Assembly (NCBI GenBank): GCA_003135055.1
Contig: PLDF01000416.1
Span: 1-35,358, forward strand
Origin: Bryobacterales bacterium
GTDB taxonomy: Bacteria; Acidobacteriota; Terriglobia; Bryobacterales; Bryobacteraceae
Length of the DNA stretch: 35,358 nucleotides
Direction of reading: 5' to 3'
Translations under genes and position numbers: made by a program
The notes under the pieces: generated by a model
What the model was told of the DNA's origin: nothing
The model's database searches: none
The model's input: the letters and a program-made list of their open reading frames with translations, nothing else
Shown here: piece after piece, positions 15,977 through 22,810 of the stretch
Layout: each line of letters starts with the position of its first letter
Position numbering within the stretch: position 1 is the stretch's first letter

Positions 15977-17179
15977 TTATTCGTAGCGCAACGCTTCCGT
16001 GGGATTCAAGTGCGCGGCGCGATTCGCCGGAAGAATTCCAAAGACCAGGCCGACCAGGCACGAGACTCCGAACGCAACTACCACGGCAACCGGCGAGATG
16101 GGAATCCTGATATCGGCGAAGAGGCCGGCGCTCAGCGGAATCGCAACGCCCACCGCAATTCCAATCAGGCCGCCGGAGAGGCTCACAATCATGGCTTCGG
16201 TGAGAAATTGGATCTGAATGTCGCGAGCCGACGCTCCCACGGCCAGGCGCACGCCGATTTCGCGGGTCCGCTCGGTAACCGTGACCAGCATAATGTTCAT
16301 GATGCCGATGCCGGAGATCACCAGCGTGATGGCGGAAACCAGCACCAGCACCAGCGAGAGGATCAGTGAAATGTTCTTGGCGGCGTTCAGAATGGCGGTC
16401 AGCGTATCCACCCGGTAGCGCGCGCCGGGGCGATGCCGGGCTTCGACGATCTGCTGGACGCGCGCGGCCACATGGTCTACTTCTTCCGGCGAGCGCACCT
16501 GGACATAAAGCGGGTCGATGCGCTCCACGGGCGTGAAATAACGGAGAACCGTGATGGGGACCAGGACGGTGTCGCGCTCCACTTCGGATTGGCCGAAGGT
16601 CTCCACCTTTTCGTGGAACGTGCCAATGACGGTGAATTGCAGGCCGTAGAGGCGAATTACCTGGTTGACGGCGCCGGCGCCGCTGCCGTACATGCGGTCC
16701 GCCAGTTGATCGGTGAGCAGCGCGACCTTCTGGCGCTGCGCCACGTCGCTTTGGTCGAAGAATCGGCCATTGCCGGTGACGATGTTGCGGACGGCTGCGT
16801 AATCCTCGTCGGTCCCGATCACTTTGACGTCTTGCGGTTTGCCGGCGATCAGCATCTGGTCGAAGTTCGTCATCACCCCGGTAGCCGCGACGATGTCCCC
16901 ACGCAGCTCGTTGCGGATTGCCGCGATGTCGGCCATCTTGAGGTAATCGGCATCGGCGGCCGGGCTGGAGGGACCGGCGGAAACGTAGTAGGCGAAGATG
17001 ATGTTCGATCCGACGCCTTCGATCTGCTGCAGGATGAAATCGCGGCTGGTCAGGGAGATAGTGACGACAAGAATCACCGAAGCCGTGCCGATCACCATGC
17101 CGAGTCCCGTGAGCAGAGAGCGCACCGGGTTCGCGCGCAACGCCTGAACGCTGAAACTGACGGCTTCGGCGAGGAACAT
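15977..17179 (-). CDS. MacB/FtsX-type ABC transporter permease
   Basis: A 400-residue inner-membrane permease. One N-terminal span (RANPVRSLLTGLGMVIGTAS, then VILVV) is followed by a periplasmic MacB-type core domain (about residues 45-265) and three C-terminal FtsX-domain spans: SLILSLVLVLVSAITLVISG, the segment around AMIVSLSGGLIGIAVGVAI, and VVVAFGVSCLVGLVFGILPA. The protein ends AAHLNPTEALRYE, the usual coupling-helix end of this family. MNIMLVTVTERTREIGVRLA is the characteristic motif. Such permeases work with a MacB/LolD-like ATPase and often a MacA adaptor for export or mechanotransmission. No ATPase or adaptor is present nearby. It is 12 bp downstream of the TPR gene and probably co-transcribed with it. 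Confidence 0.92.
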   Translation of the reverse strand: MFLAEAVSFSVQALRANPVRSLLTGLGMVIGTASVILVVTISLTSRDFILQQIEGVGSNIIFAYYVSAGPSSPAADADYLKMADIAAIRNELRGDIVAATGVMTNFDQMLIAGKPQDVKVIGTDEDYAAVRNIVTGNGRFFDQSDVAQRQKVALLTDQLADRMYGSGAGAVNQVIRLYGLQFTVIGTFHEKVETFGQSEVERDTVLVPITVLRYFTPVERIDPLYVQVRSPEEVDHVAARVQQIVEARHRPGARYRVDTLTAILNAAKNISLILSLVLVLVSAITLVISGIGIMNIMLVTVTERTREIGVRLAVGASARDIQIQFLTEAMIVSLSGGLIGIAVGVAIPLSAGLFADIRIPISPVAVVVAFGVSCLVGLVFGILPANRAAHLNPTEALRYE

Positions 17180-17191
17180 GCGGGCTTGGGC

Positions 17192-18043
17192 CTAGGCTCC
17201 GCGCGCCTTGCGCAGAAGTTTTTCGGCGTCGGAGCGGGGCGGATCGTCGGGCGTCAATTGGCAGCCCAGGTAACGCTCGAGCAGGGTGCGCGCCATGTCA
17301 AGACGGCGTCCCGATTTGACGTAAATATCGGCCTCGTCGAATAGCAGCCGTGGAGTGTTGGGCGCAATCTTTTCGGCGCGGGCGACGGTCTGGTCGGATT
17401 CCTGATAGCGGCCCTGTTTAGCCAGCAGCCGGGCGAGATCAATGAGCTTGCCGATCTGTTGCGGCGCGGCTTCGATAGCCCGGTGCAACTGCTCTTCGGC
17501 GCTGCTGAACTGCTTGTGGCGTTCGGCGAGCTTAGCCTGGGCGGCGTAGCCCTCGGCTTGGCTGATTCCGGCGATTTGGGCGGCGGTAGCCTGGGCCTTA
17601 TCGAAGCCTCCGCCAAGGAAACCGGGAGCTTCCAGGTAGTAGTCGAAAAGGTCGGCCAAGGCATCCAGGTTCCGGGGGTTCAGTTGCACCGCCTTTTCGA
17701 AGAATTGGCGCGCTTTGGAGGCTTGGCCGGGCGCGGAGATCGGGTTGGAAGTCTCGGCGCGGCGGCCGTAAGCGCGACCCAGCCAGAGCGCGCACTCGGA
17801 ATTGCCGGGGTTGGCGGCGACGGCTTTCTCTAGCACTTCCGTGGCCTTCTTGTACTCGGCCAGCATGTAGTAATCGCGGCCCATCAACTCGTAGACGGCA
17901 GCGTCCTTCTGGGGAATCGCTTGCAGCGTCTGGAGGGATCGACTGAAGTCCGTTAAATTGTAGAGTTTACGAGCCGCGTCCAGGTCGGGCCCGGAAGCCC
18001 ATGCAATCGACGTCAAAGCCGCGAAAAGCGGTAACGATTTCAC
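17192..18043 (-). CDS. Exported tetratricopeptide-repeat protein
   Basis: A 283-residue protein with a short signal peptide (MKSLPLFAALTSIAWASG) and several TPR-like helical pairs: YELMGRDYYMLAEYKKATEV, then ALWLGRAYGRR, and later AKLAERHKQFSSAEEQLHRA and ARLLAKQGRYQESDQTVARA. No catalytic motif is visible. It precedes and probably shares a transcript with the MacB-type permease, so it may be a periplasmic scaffold or partner of that transporter; this is inference from position. It is divergent from the PEP-CTERM gene across a 221-bp region with direct repeats. Confidence 0.85.
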   Translation of the reverse strand: MKSLPLFAALTSIAWASGPDLDAARKLYNLTDFSRSLQTLQAIPQKDAAVYELMGRDYYMLAEYKKATEVLEKAVAANPGNSECALWLGRAYGRRAETSNPISAPGQASKARQFFEKAVQLNPRNLDALADLFDYYLEAPGFLGGGFDKAQATAAQIAGISQAEGYAAQAKLAERHKQFSSAEEQLHRAIEAAPQQIGKLIDLARLLAKQGRYQESDQTVARAEKIAPNTPRLLFDEADIYVKSGRRLDMARTLLERYLGCQLTPDDPPRSDAEKLLRKARGA

Positions 18044-18060
18044 CGTCTGCCTCTGCCGTT

Positions 18061-18166
18061 CATAGTAGCGCTATGCATTAGATGGCATTACCGCGCAGAG
18101 CATGGCCCTGTCGCCACGGTTTCCTGCCAGTCATAGTAGCTCTACTCATTGGATGGTACGGCAGGA
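18061..18166. repeat. Direct repeat pair and hairpin in divergent promoter region
   Basis: CATAGTAGCGCTATGCATTA followed by GATGG (from 18061) recurs as CATAGTAGCTCTACTCATTG followed by GATGG (from 18132), 71 bp later. Each copy carries its own small dyad (TAGCGCTA; AGTAGCTCTACT). The second is enclosed by TCCTGCC (18122-18128) and GGCAGGA (18160-18166). The region lies between the divergent TPR and PEP-CTERM genes and may be an operator pair. Confidence 0.5.
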
Positions 18167-18264
18167 CCAATGGTTGCTTACCAAAGCAAATTCCGGGGGG
18201 TTTATTTCGGCGAGCGGCGCCAACCGTGGTAATTTCTGAACGGAAAGACGGAAGGTATACCCCT

Positions 18265-18936
18265 ATGAAGGTAATAGTGCCATTGGTTATGACAGGTCTA
18301 GCGCTCTTGGTTGTCCCTTGGACGGCTAAGGCGGATGTGATCTGGAGCAACGGAAACGCCACGGGGGTCGGATCAAACTGCGATTTCAACGGCAACCCAT
18401 GCCCGGGCGGCGACGACGGCTGGACCATTTTCGACAATTTCGACCTGTCCAATGACGAAACGGTCTTCGGATTTAGCTATGTCTCGGATTTCTCGGTCGG
18501 ATCGGCGCCGGACTATCTGAGCACAAACTGGTCGCTTTGGCAGGTCGACCCGCTCGGCCCTTTCAACTCCATTGGGCCGGTTGCGTCGGGGAATGACGTT
18601 GCGGTCCTAACCACCAACGATCTCAGCGTGACGACATACACGTTCACCGTAACGGGCCTGTCCGTTAACCTGGCCGCCGGCACTTATTGGCTGGGATATG
18701 AAAACGTGCTGGCGCCCGACGGAGCGGTGACGGTGGATGCCAAGAGCGATGGAACCGCTCTGCCGGGGTACGAAGAGGAGAGCGACGATCAGCTTTACCA
18801 GTTTACGTACGGCAGCGGAAATACGGCGTTCACGATCGAGAACAATCCGGAGCCCGGCTCGCTTTGGCTAGTGGCGCTGGCCGGTGCGGCGTTCTTCATC
18901 AAATCGCGCATCAGGCGTAGTCCTGCGCCAGTCTAG
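18265..18936 (+). CDS. PEP-CTERM sorting-signal protein
   Basis: A 223-residue secreted protein. The signal peptide MKVIVPLVMTGLALLVVPWT ends at AKA-DVIW. The mature part is Asn/Asp/Thr-rich and probably beta-structured, with a Cys pair (NCDFNGNPC). The C-terminus is a textbook PEP-CTERM: PEPGSLWLVALAGAAFFI followed by the basic KSRIRRS tail. Such proteins are cut and sorted by an exosortase, usually with exopolysaccharide production; no exosortase is in this window. The ATG at 18265 is chosen over upstream frame extensions because it starts the signal peptide and has GGAAGG about 10 bases upstream. Confidence 0.88.
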   Translation: MKVIVPLVMTGLALLVVPWTAKADVIWSNGNATGVGSNCDFNGNPCPGGDDGWTIFDNFDLSNDETVFGFSYVSDFSVGSAPDYLSTNWSLWQVDPLGPFNSIGPVASGNDVAVLTTNDLSVTTYTFTVTGLSVNLAAGTYWLGYENVLAPDGAVTVDAKSDGTALPGYEEESDDQLYQFTYGSGNTAFTIENNPEPGSLWLVALAGAAFFIKSRIRRSPAPV

Positions 18937-19057
18937 AGTCAATACCGTTCACTTAGCGGCTCCGGTCTTGGCTCAATTCGGAGCGCGTTCGCGCGAGTGT
19001 GAACGCTGCACGCATGTGCCCAGAGGGCGCCCAGTGCGCCACGACTTGATGCGCGCG

Positions 19058-20776
19058 CTAGGGCGGAAAATACCACAAGCGCACCGACTTTCCTATCGGC
19101 TCGCCGGAATTGAGGACGCGGTCGGGCCATGGTTGCAAATCCAGCCTCCGGTCGCGTAGTCCGAGACGGCGTTGCTTCAAGCAAGTCAGGCTGACCGCGT
19201 TCCAGCCCGCGGAGGGTGCTAGCGCATTAATCTGAGAAATCACGTGGGGAAATCCGAGCCCCTTCTCGAAATCGCCCCTTTCCGCCGCCACCGTATCCAT
19301 GGGGAGGAAGTAGACCGCGGGCGCGCCCACTTCGCGGAGACGCGTGGCGAGGCGCTTCATGTCCTGCCCCCAATCGAGGTCGGAATCCACCACGATGCTC
19401 TCCGGGTGGCTGCCTGCCAGTTCATTGAAGTACGGCAGGTAGTCGGGATGGCTCAAAAGGGAAGAGGCGCCGTACCAGACAAACAGAAGAAAGGCGAGCC
19501 AGCCTGCCCATCGTCGCGCGGGAGCCAGTTCGAGGAGACGAACCGCGCCCACCGCCGCTACCAATGCGAAGCCTACGTAAAGCGGCAGGACGTGGCGAAT
19601 GCCGATATTGATATGGCTGAAAAGCGCTACCGCGAGGATGCCCGCGCAGAAAGCCACAGGTAGCCAGGGATGCCGGAACTTGGAATGGTTGCGAAGCGAT
19701 GGCGAAAGTCCGACGGCGAAGAGAACGATCGGCGCCAACGGGGTTTTGACGGCCAGGTCAACCAGGTAGAAATACCAGAAGCCGTGGTTGGAGCGCGCTC
19801 CCAACAGGTACCCGGGATGGCCTTCCGCATTGTGCCGGAGCACGTCGCGAATGCCGGCGTAAAGTTCCGGAAAGGGCAGGCTGATGTTCGCGAAGAAGAC
19901 CTTGCCGAAGGAGAACCGGTACGTAGCCCAGACCACCAGAAACGCAACCGCGGCGGCGAGGGCTAGCGACGGCAGCCGGCGGCGGATTTCGGCTAGGGCG
20001 CCGGCAAGGCTCAAGCGCTCGGTGAAGTAATGCCAGATCAAGGCTATCCCGGCGGCCGATGCGAAGTAGGGGAGCGTGGAGAACTTGGAAACAATGGCGA
20101 GGCCGGCGGCAAGTCCGAAGAGCGCGCCGGTGCGGAGTGTGGGCTGTTGCATCCAGACAACGGCCGCAAGGAAAGCGGCGGCAAGGAACGCCGTGCATGC
20201 CATGTCGGTGGTAGCGAGGCCGGCATGGGCGAGTATGGGTGGAAGGAAGCTGAAGAGAAAGAGGGCGATGACGGCTGCAGCTTTGGTGGCGTAGCGTCTC
20301 GCCCACCAATAGACGACTAAGCAGGCGATCCAGAAGAAGGGGAGAATGCCGAGACGGGCCAGAGCGAGGGTGGCATCGTAGGCATGCCCCCCGCGGCCAT
20401 TGAAGAGAATGGCGAGGCCCTCATAGGTCATGGAGTAGATATCCCGGTTCGGCGTATTTTGAGACCGCACGCCAAGCAGATAGGGACCTAAAGCCGCAGC
20501 CACGCGCGCCAGCGGCGGATGCTGCGGCTCCCATCGATACACCCCTTTATCGAGCCACTCCATGCCGCAGGCGATGTGAGCGGGTTCGTCGAAAGTATGG
20601 CTGAAGACGGTGTAAGTGGCGACGATGCGGATGGTCCCCAGAAGAATCAGGGCGGCGATCAAAATGCGGCTGTGGCGCTCCAGAAAAGGGAGTATTTCGA
20701 GGGGCGGCTTCCGTGGCGGCGCAGGCTGCGCCGGGTTCGGGAATGGCTCCCGGCGCTTCTTGGGTTTGGATGGCAT
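19058..20776 (-). CDS. GT-C (ArnT/PMT-like) membrane glycosyltransferase
   Basis: About 572 residues with roughly ten or more membrane spans. After the first span (ILIAALILLGTIRIVATYTV) comes FSHTFDEPAHIACGMEW, the acidic DE motif in the first periplasmic loop of GT-C glycosyltransferases of the ArnT/PMT (GT39/GT83) type, followed by RWEPQHPPLARVAAALGPYL, also typical. The C-terminal soluble portion (SDLDWGQDMKRLATRLREVG and on) is characteristic of bacterial 'phospholipid carrier-dependent' glycosyltransferases. These enzymes transfer a sugar from a polyprenyl phosphate to a protein or lipid; donor and acceptor are unknown. I start at ATG 20776 (MPSKPKKRREPFP) because the longer frame up to 20923 runs through the dispersed repeat at 20805-20911. 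Confidence 0.85.
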   Translation of the reverse strand: MPSKPKKRREPFPNPAQPAPPRKPPLEILPFLERHSRILIAALILLGTIRIVATYTVFSHTFDEPAHIACGMEWLDKGVYRWEPQHPPLARVAAALGPYLLGVRSQNTPNRDIYSMTYEGLAILFNGRGGHAYDATLALARLGILPFFWIACLVVYWWARRYATKAAAVIALFLFSFLPPILAHAGLATTDMACTAFLAAAFLAAVVWMQQPTLRTGALFGLAAGLAIVSKFSTLPYFASAAGIALIWHYFTERLSLAGALAEIRRRLPSLALAAAVAFLVVWATYRFSFGKVFFANISLPFPELYAGIRDVLRHNAEGHPGYLLGARSNHGFWYFYLVDLAVKTPLAPIVLFAVGLSPSLRNHSKFRHPWLPVAFCAGILAVALFSHINIGIRHVLPLYVGFALVAAVGAVRLLELAPARRWAGWLAFLLFVWYGASSLLSHPDYLPYFNELAGSHPESIVVDSDLDWGQDMKRLATRLREVGAPAVYFLPMDTVAAERGDFEKGLGFPHVISQINALAPSAGWNAVSLTCLKQRRLGLRDRRLDLQPWPDRVLNSGEPIGKSVRLWYFPP

Positions 20777-20804
20777 CAGGGCGGAAGAGACATTGTCCCA
20801 CGTG

Positions 20805-20911
20805 GGTGGGGCATGCTTTACCTTGCCCAGCCGTCGTGCCGCGAAGCGACACGCGCCAACCTTCGCGCTGCCGAGGGCAAGCCAAAGCACGCCGTTATCG
20901 GCCGCCCCACC
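20805..20911. repeat. Inverted-repeat element (GGTGGGGC ... GCCCCACC) overlapping hicA relic end
   Basis: The left arm GGTGGGGCATGCTTTACCTT (from 20805), ending TGCCC, faces a right arm GGGCAAGCCAAAGC ... GCCGCCCCACC ending at 20911. The arms pair at their outer 8 bp and again at GCTTTRSCTTGCCC. A half copy is at the aroA end (12476) and a relative at 22249-22321. The right arm supplies the last codons of the ancestral hicA frame, which would have ended at 20895. Confidence 0.7.
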
Positions 20912-21130
20912 CCGCCGCGGCAAGGAACTCGGCGACGGTGACTCCGGCTTTCATAATCAGCACTCTAAACGTACCGCGTCGACCTCGTCGTGATTGGGAA
21001 CTGAAAGCGTCGCAGGCACGGCTTGCTTGGTCAACACAATATGGCTGCCTGGTTGACGCGCGACCCGCCACCCCAGCCGCTCAAATGCGCGAACCACCTC
21101 GCGAGGCCGCAGCAGCGGAACAACTGGCAT
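20895..21130 (-). pseudogene. hicA: hicA toxin gene, frameshifted
   Basis: The frame from ATG 21130 reads MPVVPLLRPREVVRAFERLG, WRVARQPGSHIVLT and AVPATLSVPNHDEV. These are the HicA fold with the catalytic His in GSHIVL and the VPNH strand. It then runs into DAVRLEC and TGA at 20957, giving 57 residues. In the next frame the expected HicA ending follows at once: RRGTFRVLIMKAGVTVAEFL, terminating at 20895. A single-base deletion near 20980 therefore cut off the last helices. HicA normally cleaves mRNA and is held by HicB; the truncated form is probably inactive. The last codons of the old frame lie inside a repeat element. The ATG overlaps the hicB stop (TGATG). Confidence 0.82.
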
Positions 21131-21336
21131 CAGACCGTAACTTCGACCTCGCGCGTGGTGACGGTCAATGGCATGCCGAGCTCGGCCCGTACCGCGAGAC
21201 ATTCGGCGATCGCGTCGGCGATGTTCAACTCAGCCTCGCGCTCGGTTCGGCCTTGGGAGACACAACCCGGAATGGCGGCGCACTCTGCAATGTAAACGCC
21301 GTCTTCGTCCTGACAAATACTGACGACGAACTTCAT
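21130..21336 (-). CDS. hicB: HicB-family antitoxin
   Basis: A 68-residue protein, MKFVVSICQDEDGVYIAECA, then AIPGCVSQGRTEREAELNIA and DAIAECLAVRAELGM. This is the partial RNase-H-like fold of HicB with its GCVSQG.T..EA..NI..AI signature. There is no C-terminal HTH or ribbon-helix-helix extension, as in the short HicB class. AGGGA precedes the ATG by about four bases. In an intact module it would bind and neutralise HicA; here its partner gene is frameshifted, so the antitoxin may be an orphan. Confidence 0.9.
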   Translation of the reverse strand: MKFVVSICQDEDGVYIAECAAIPGCVSQGRTEREAELNIADAIAECLAVRAELGMPLTVTTREVEVTV

Positions 21337-21374
21337 ATCGTCCCTAATTGTTACACAGGGCCGGCTCTCTGCGG

Positions 21375-22178
21375 TCAGTTCTCGATCGGGACTTTCTCCG
21401 CGTGGTCTACCACCAGGATGTCGGCCTGCCCCTTTTTCCTTTCCAGCCTGAGCCCGAGCTGGTCCCGCACGGCGTCGATGAGGCTGATTCCGAGCTCGGG
21501 TTCCGGCCCATCCGAGGCTACCGGCCCCGCTGCCCGTCCGCCCGGTTCCATCAAAAATGAGAGCTCATAGTCGTACCGGCCGCTGAGCCCGGTGGCATCC
21601 ATAACCGGTTGCCCCAACTGGTTCGAGAGGAAGTTTGCCAGATCGGCGACCGAGTCGCCCTTGAGATTCACATGCGCCCTGGTACGGACTGGCGGTCCGC
21701 CCGCAGGCGGCCTCCATGCTGCCTCGGGCTTTTCGGCCGACGGCTCTTGCGATTCCTTGAACTTCGGGCCGCCCTTGGCCACCGTCAGCTCGTAGACCGT
21801 CGTCTCCTTCTTCTCGAAGTGCACCTTCAGCCCGAACCGCTCGGCCAGCAGCCTCTGCTGCATCAGTCCGAACTGCTGCCTGTCGGCGCCGGGAGGAATC
21901 TTGGCCACGACGTTGTATCGGGCGGTATTCATCCAGGCGGGCGCAGCCAGTTGGAAGCTGCGCAGATTGTAAGCCATCATCACCAGGAAGGAAAGGCTGT
22001 AGTTTTCGCAGGTGAGCGAGCCCGGATCGGACGTACCCGGGCCGCCGGTGCAGCGGATCCCCCGCGCATCGGCCGGAGCCGGCTTCACCGAAGCCACTTC
22101 GAACTGCGCCGTCTGCGCGAACGCGAGGACACCGCATCCAAGAATGCCGCCGCACACTCTCGCGATCGCTCTTCGCAT
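21375..22178 (-). CDS. TIGR03435 family exported protein
   Basis: About 267 residues from ATG 22178 (MRRAIARVCGGILGCGVLAF, signal peptide, cleaved near AQ); an ATG nine codons upstream is less likely. Family landmarks in order: FEVASVKPAP, YSLSFLVMMAYNLRSFQLAA (the 'YNL..FQ..' block), RYNVVAKIPPGA, LLAERFGLKVHFEKKETTVY, ELTVAKGGPKF, VMDATGLSGRYDYELSF, and DAVRDQLGLRLERKKGQADI with LVVDHAEKVP. TIGR03435 proteins are strongly expanded in Solibacter and other soil Acidobacteriota. Their function is unknown. They are secreted and often cluster with sensor genes, which are not adjacent here. Confidence 0.92.
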   Translation of the reverse strand: MRRAIARVCGGILGCGVLAFAQTAQFEVASVKPAPADARGIRCTGGPGTSDPGSLTCENYSLSFLVMMAYNLRSFQLAAPAWMNTARYNVVAKIPPGADRQQFGLMQQRLLAERFGLKVHFEKKETTVYELTVAKGGPKFKESQEPSAEKPEAAWRPPAGGPPVRTRAHVNLKGDSVADLANFLSNQLGQPVMDATGLSGRYDYELSFLMEPGGRAAGPVASDGPEPELGISLIDAVRDQLGLRLERKKGQADILVVDHAEKVPIEN

Positions 22179-22248
22179 GATGGCTACATTATAAGGCAAA
22201 GACACGTCGAATCCGCTGATACCCAGTCCAGGGTGAGATCGCCGAGTT

Positions 22249-22321
22249 GACAGACGAAAGCGTCTGCCCCACGTTGATGCGCAAGGCTTACGTTTTTGTG
22301 GGGCAGGCGCTTTCGCTTGCC
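22249..22321. repeat. Inverted-repeat element (GACAGACGAAAGCGTC ... type)
   Basis: The left arm begins GACAGACGAAAGCGTCTGCC and ends CCAC at 22272. The right arm begins GTGGGGCAGGCGCTTTCGCT and ends TGCC at 22321. They are inverted copies with a few mismatches around 25 unpaired bases. The left arm also contains its own stem GACG/CGTC. It combines the GACAGAC start of the 4149 and 10105 elements with the GTGGGGC end of the 20805 element, linking the repeat types. It lies upstream of the TIGR03435 gene, in a 600-bp gap before the RND gene. Confidence 0.75.
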
Positions 22322-22595
22322 TTTCAGCGGAGCACCAATGCCTGGCCCCGGCGAATTTTCTGCTACTGTGGCCGCGATGGCTTATAGCGGCGCGTTTAAT
22401 TTAAGACCGTCTTTAACCTGTCATTCATTAGTCAGGAAGGCGCGCTGGTATTCCGTCCTACTAACCATTCCTCCCTGTGGTCGGGCATCGAAATTCCTTA
22501 TTCTCTCGGGAGCCTTGCCGGGGCGCAGCACGTCGATTGAGACCGTTGACTTTTCAGTCCTCTTTACCGCCAGGTTTTTCAGCGAAAGCCGAAAT

Positions 22596-22697
22596 CTATC
22601 GCGCAAGAACCTTGGCCGTCTCGTGCGAAAGGTTATCCGGATCGAGCTGAGCGAGCCTGACCAGTTCGGCGGGCAATTCGAGCGGAACGGTTTCCAT
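22596..22697 (-). pseudogene. Small antitoxin-like N-terminal fragment
   Basis: ATG 22697 gives METVPLELPAELVRLAQLDP, then DNLSHETAKVLAR and TAG: 33 residues. The start resembles small UPF0175-type antitoxins (beta strand V.LELPAELV followed by a helix). The next frame continues with DRFRLSLKNLAVKR, so a longer protein may have been cut by a frameshift. The evidence is limited to this short match. The rest of the 22322-22810 gap holds nothing else I can support. Confidence 0.35.
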
Positions 22698-22810
22698 GTC
22701 TTTAAACTAGCGATATTGGACACTTTGTCACGTGCGCAATGCACCCGGTAGCGCCGGCGGTCTTTGCCGCCGGTGTTTTTCGTATCATAAACTAAAGCCC
22801 CTCAGCTCCC

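Noticed and set aside
18150-18180. A sigma-54 promoter before the PEP-CTERM gene (TGGTAC ... TTGC)
   Set aside because: The spacing between the GG and GC elements is about 20 nt rather than the required 12 or so.
20777-20923. N-terminal extension of the glycosyltransferase to 20923
   Set aside because: The extra residues are encoded by the dispersed repeat at 20805-20911 and precede the natural basic N-terminus starting at 20776.
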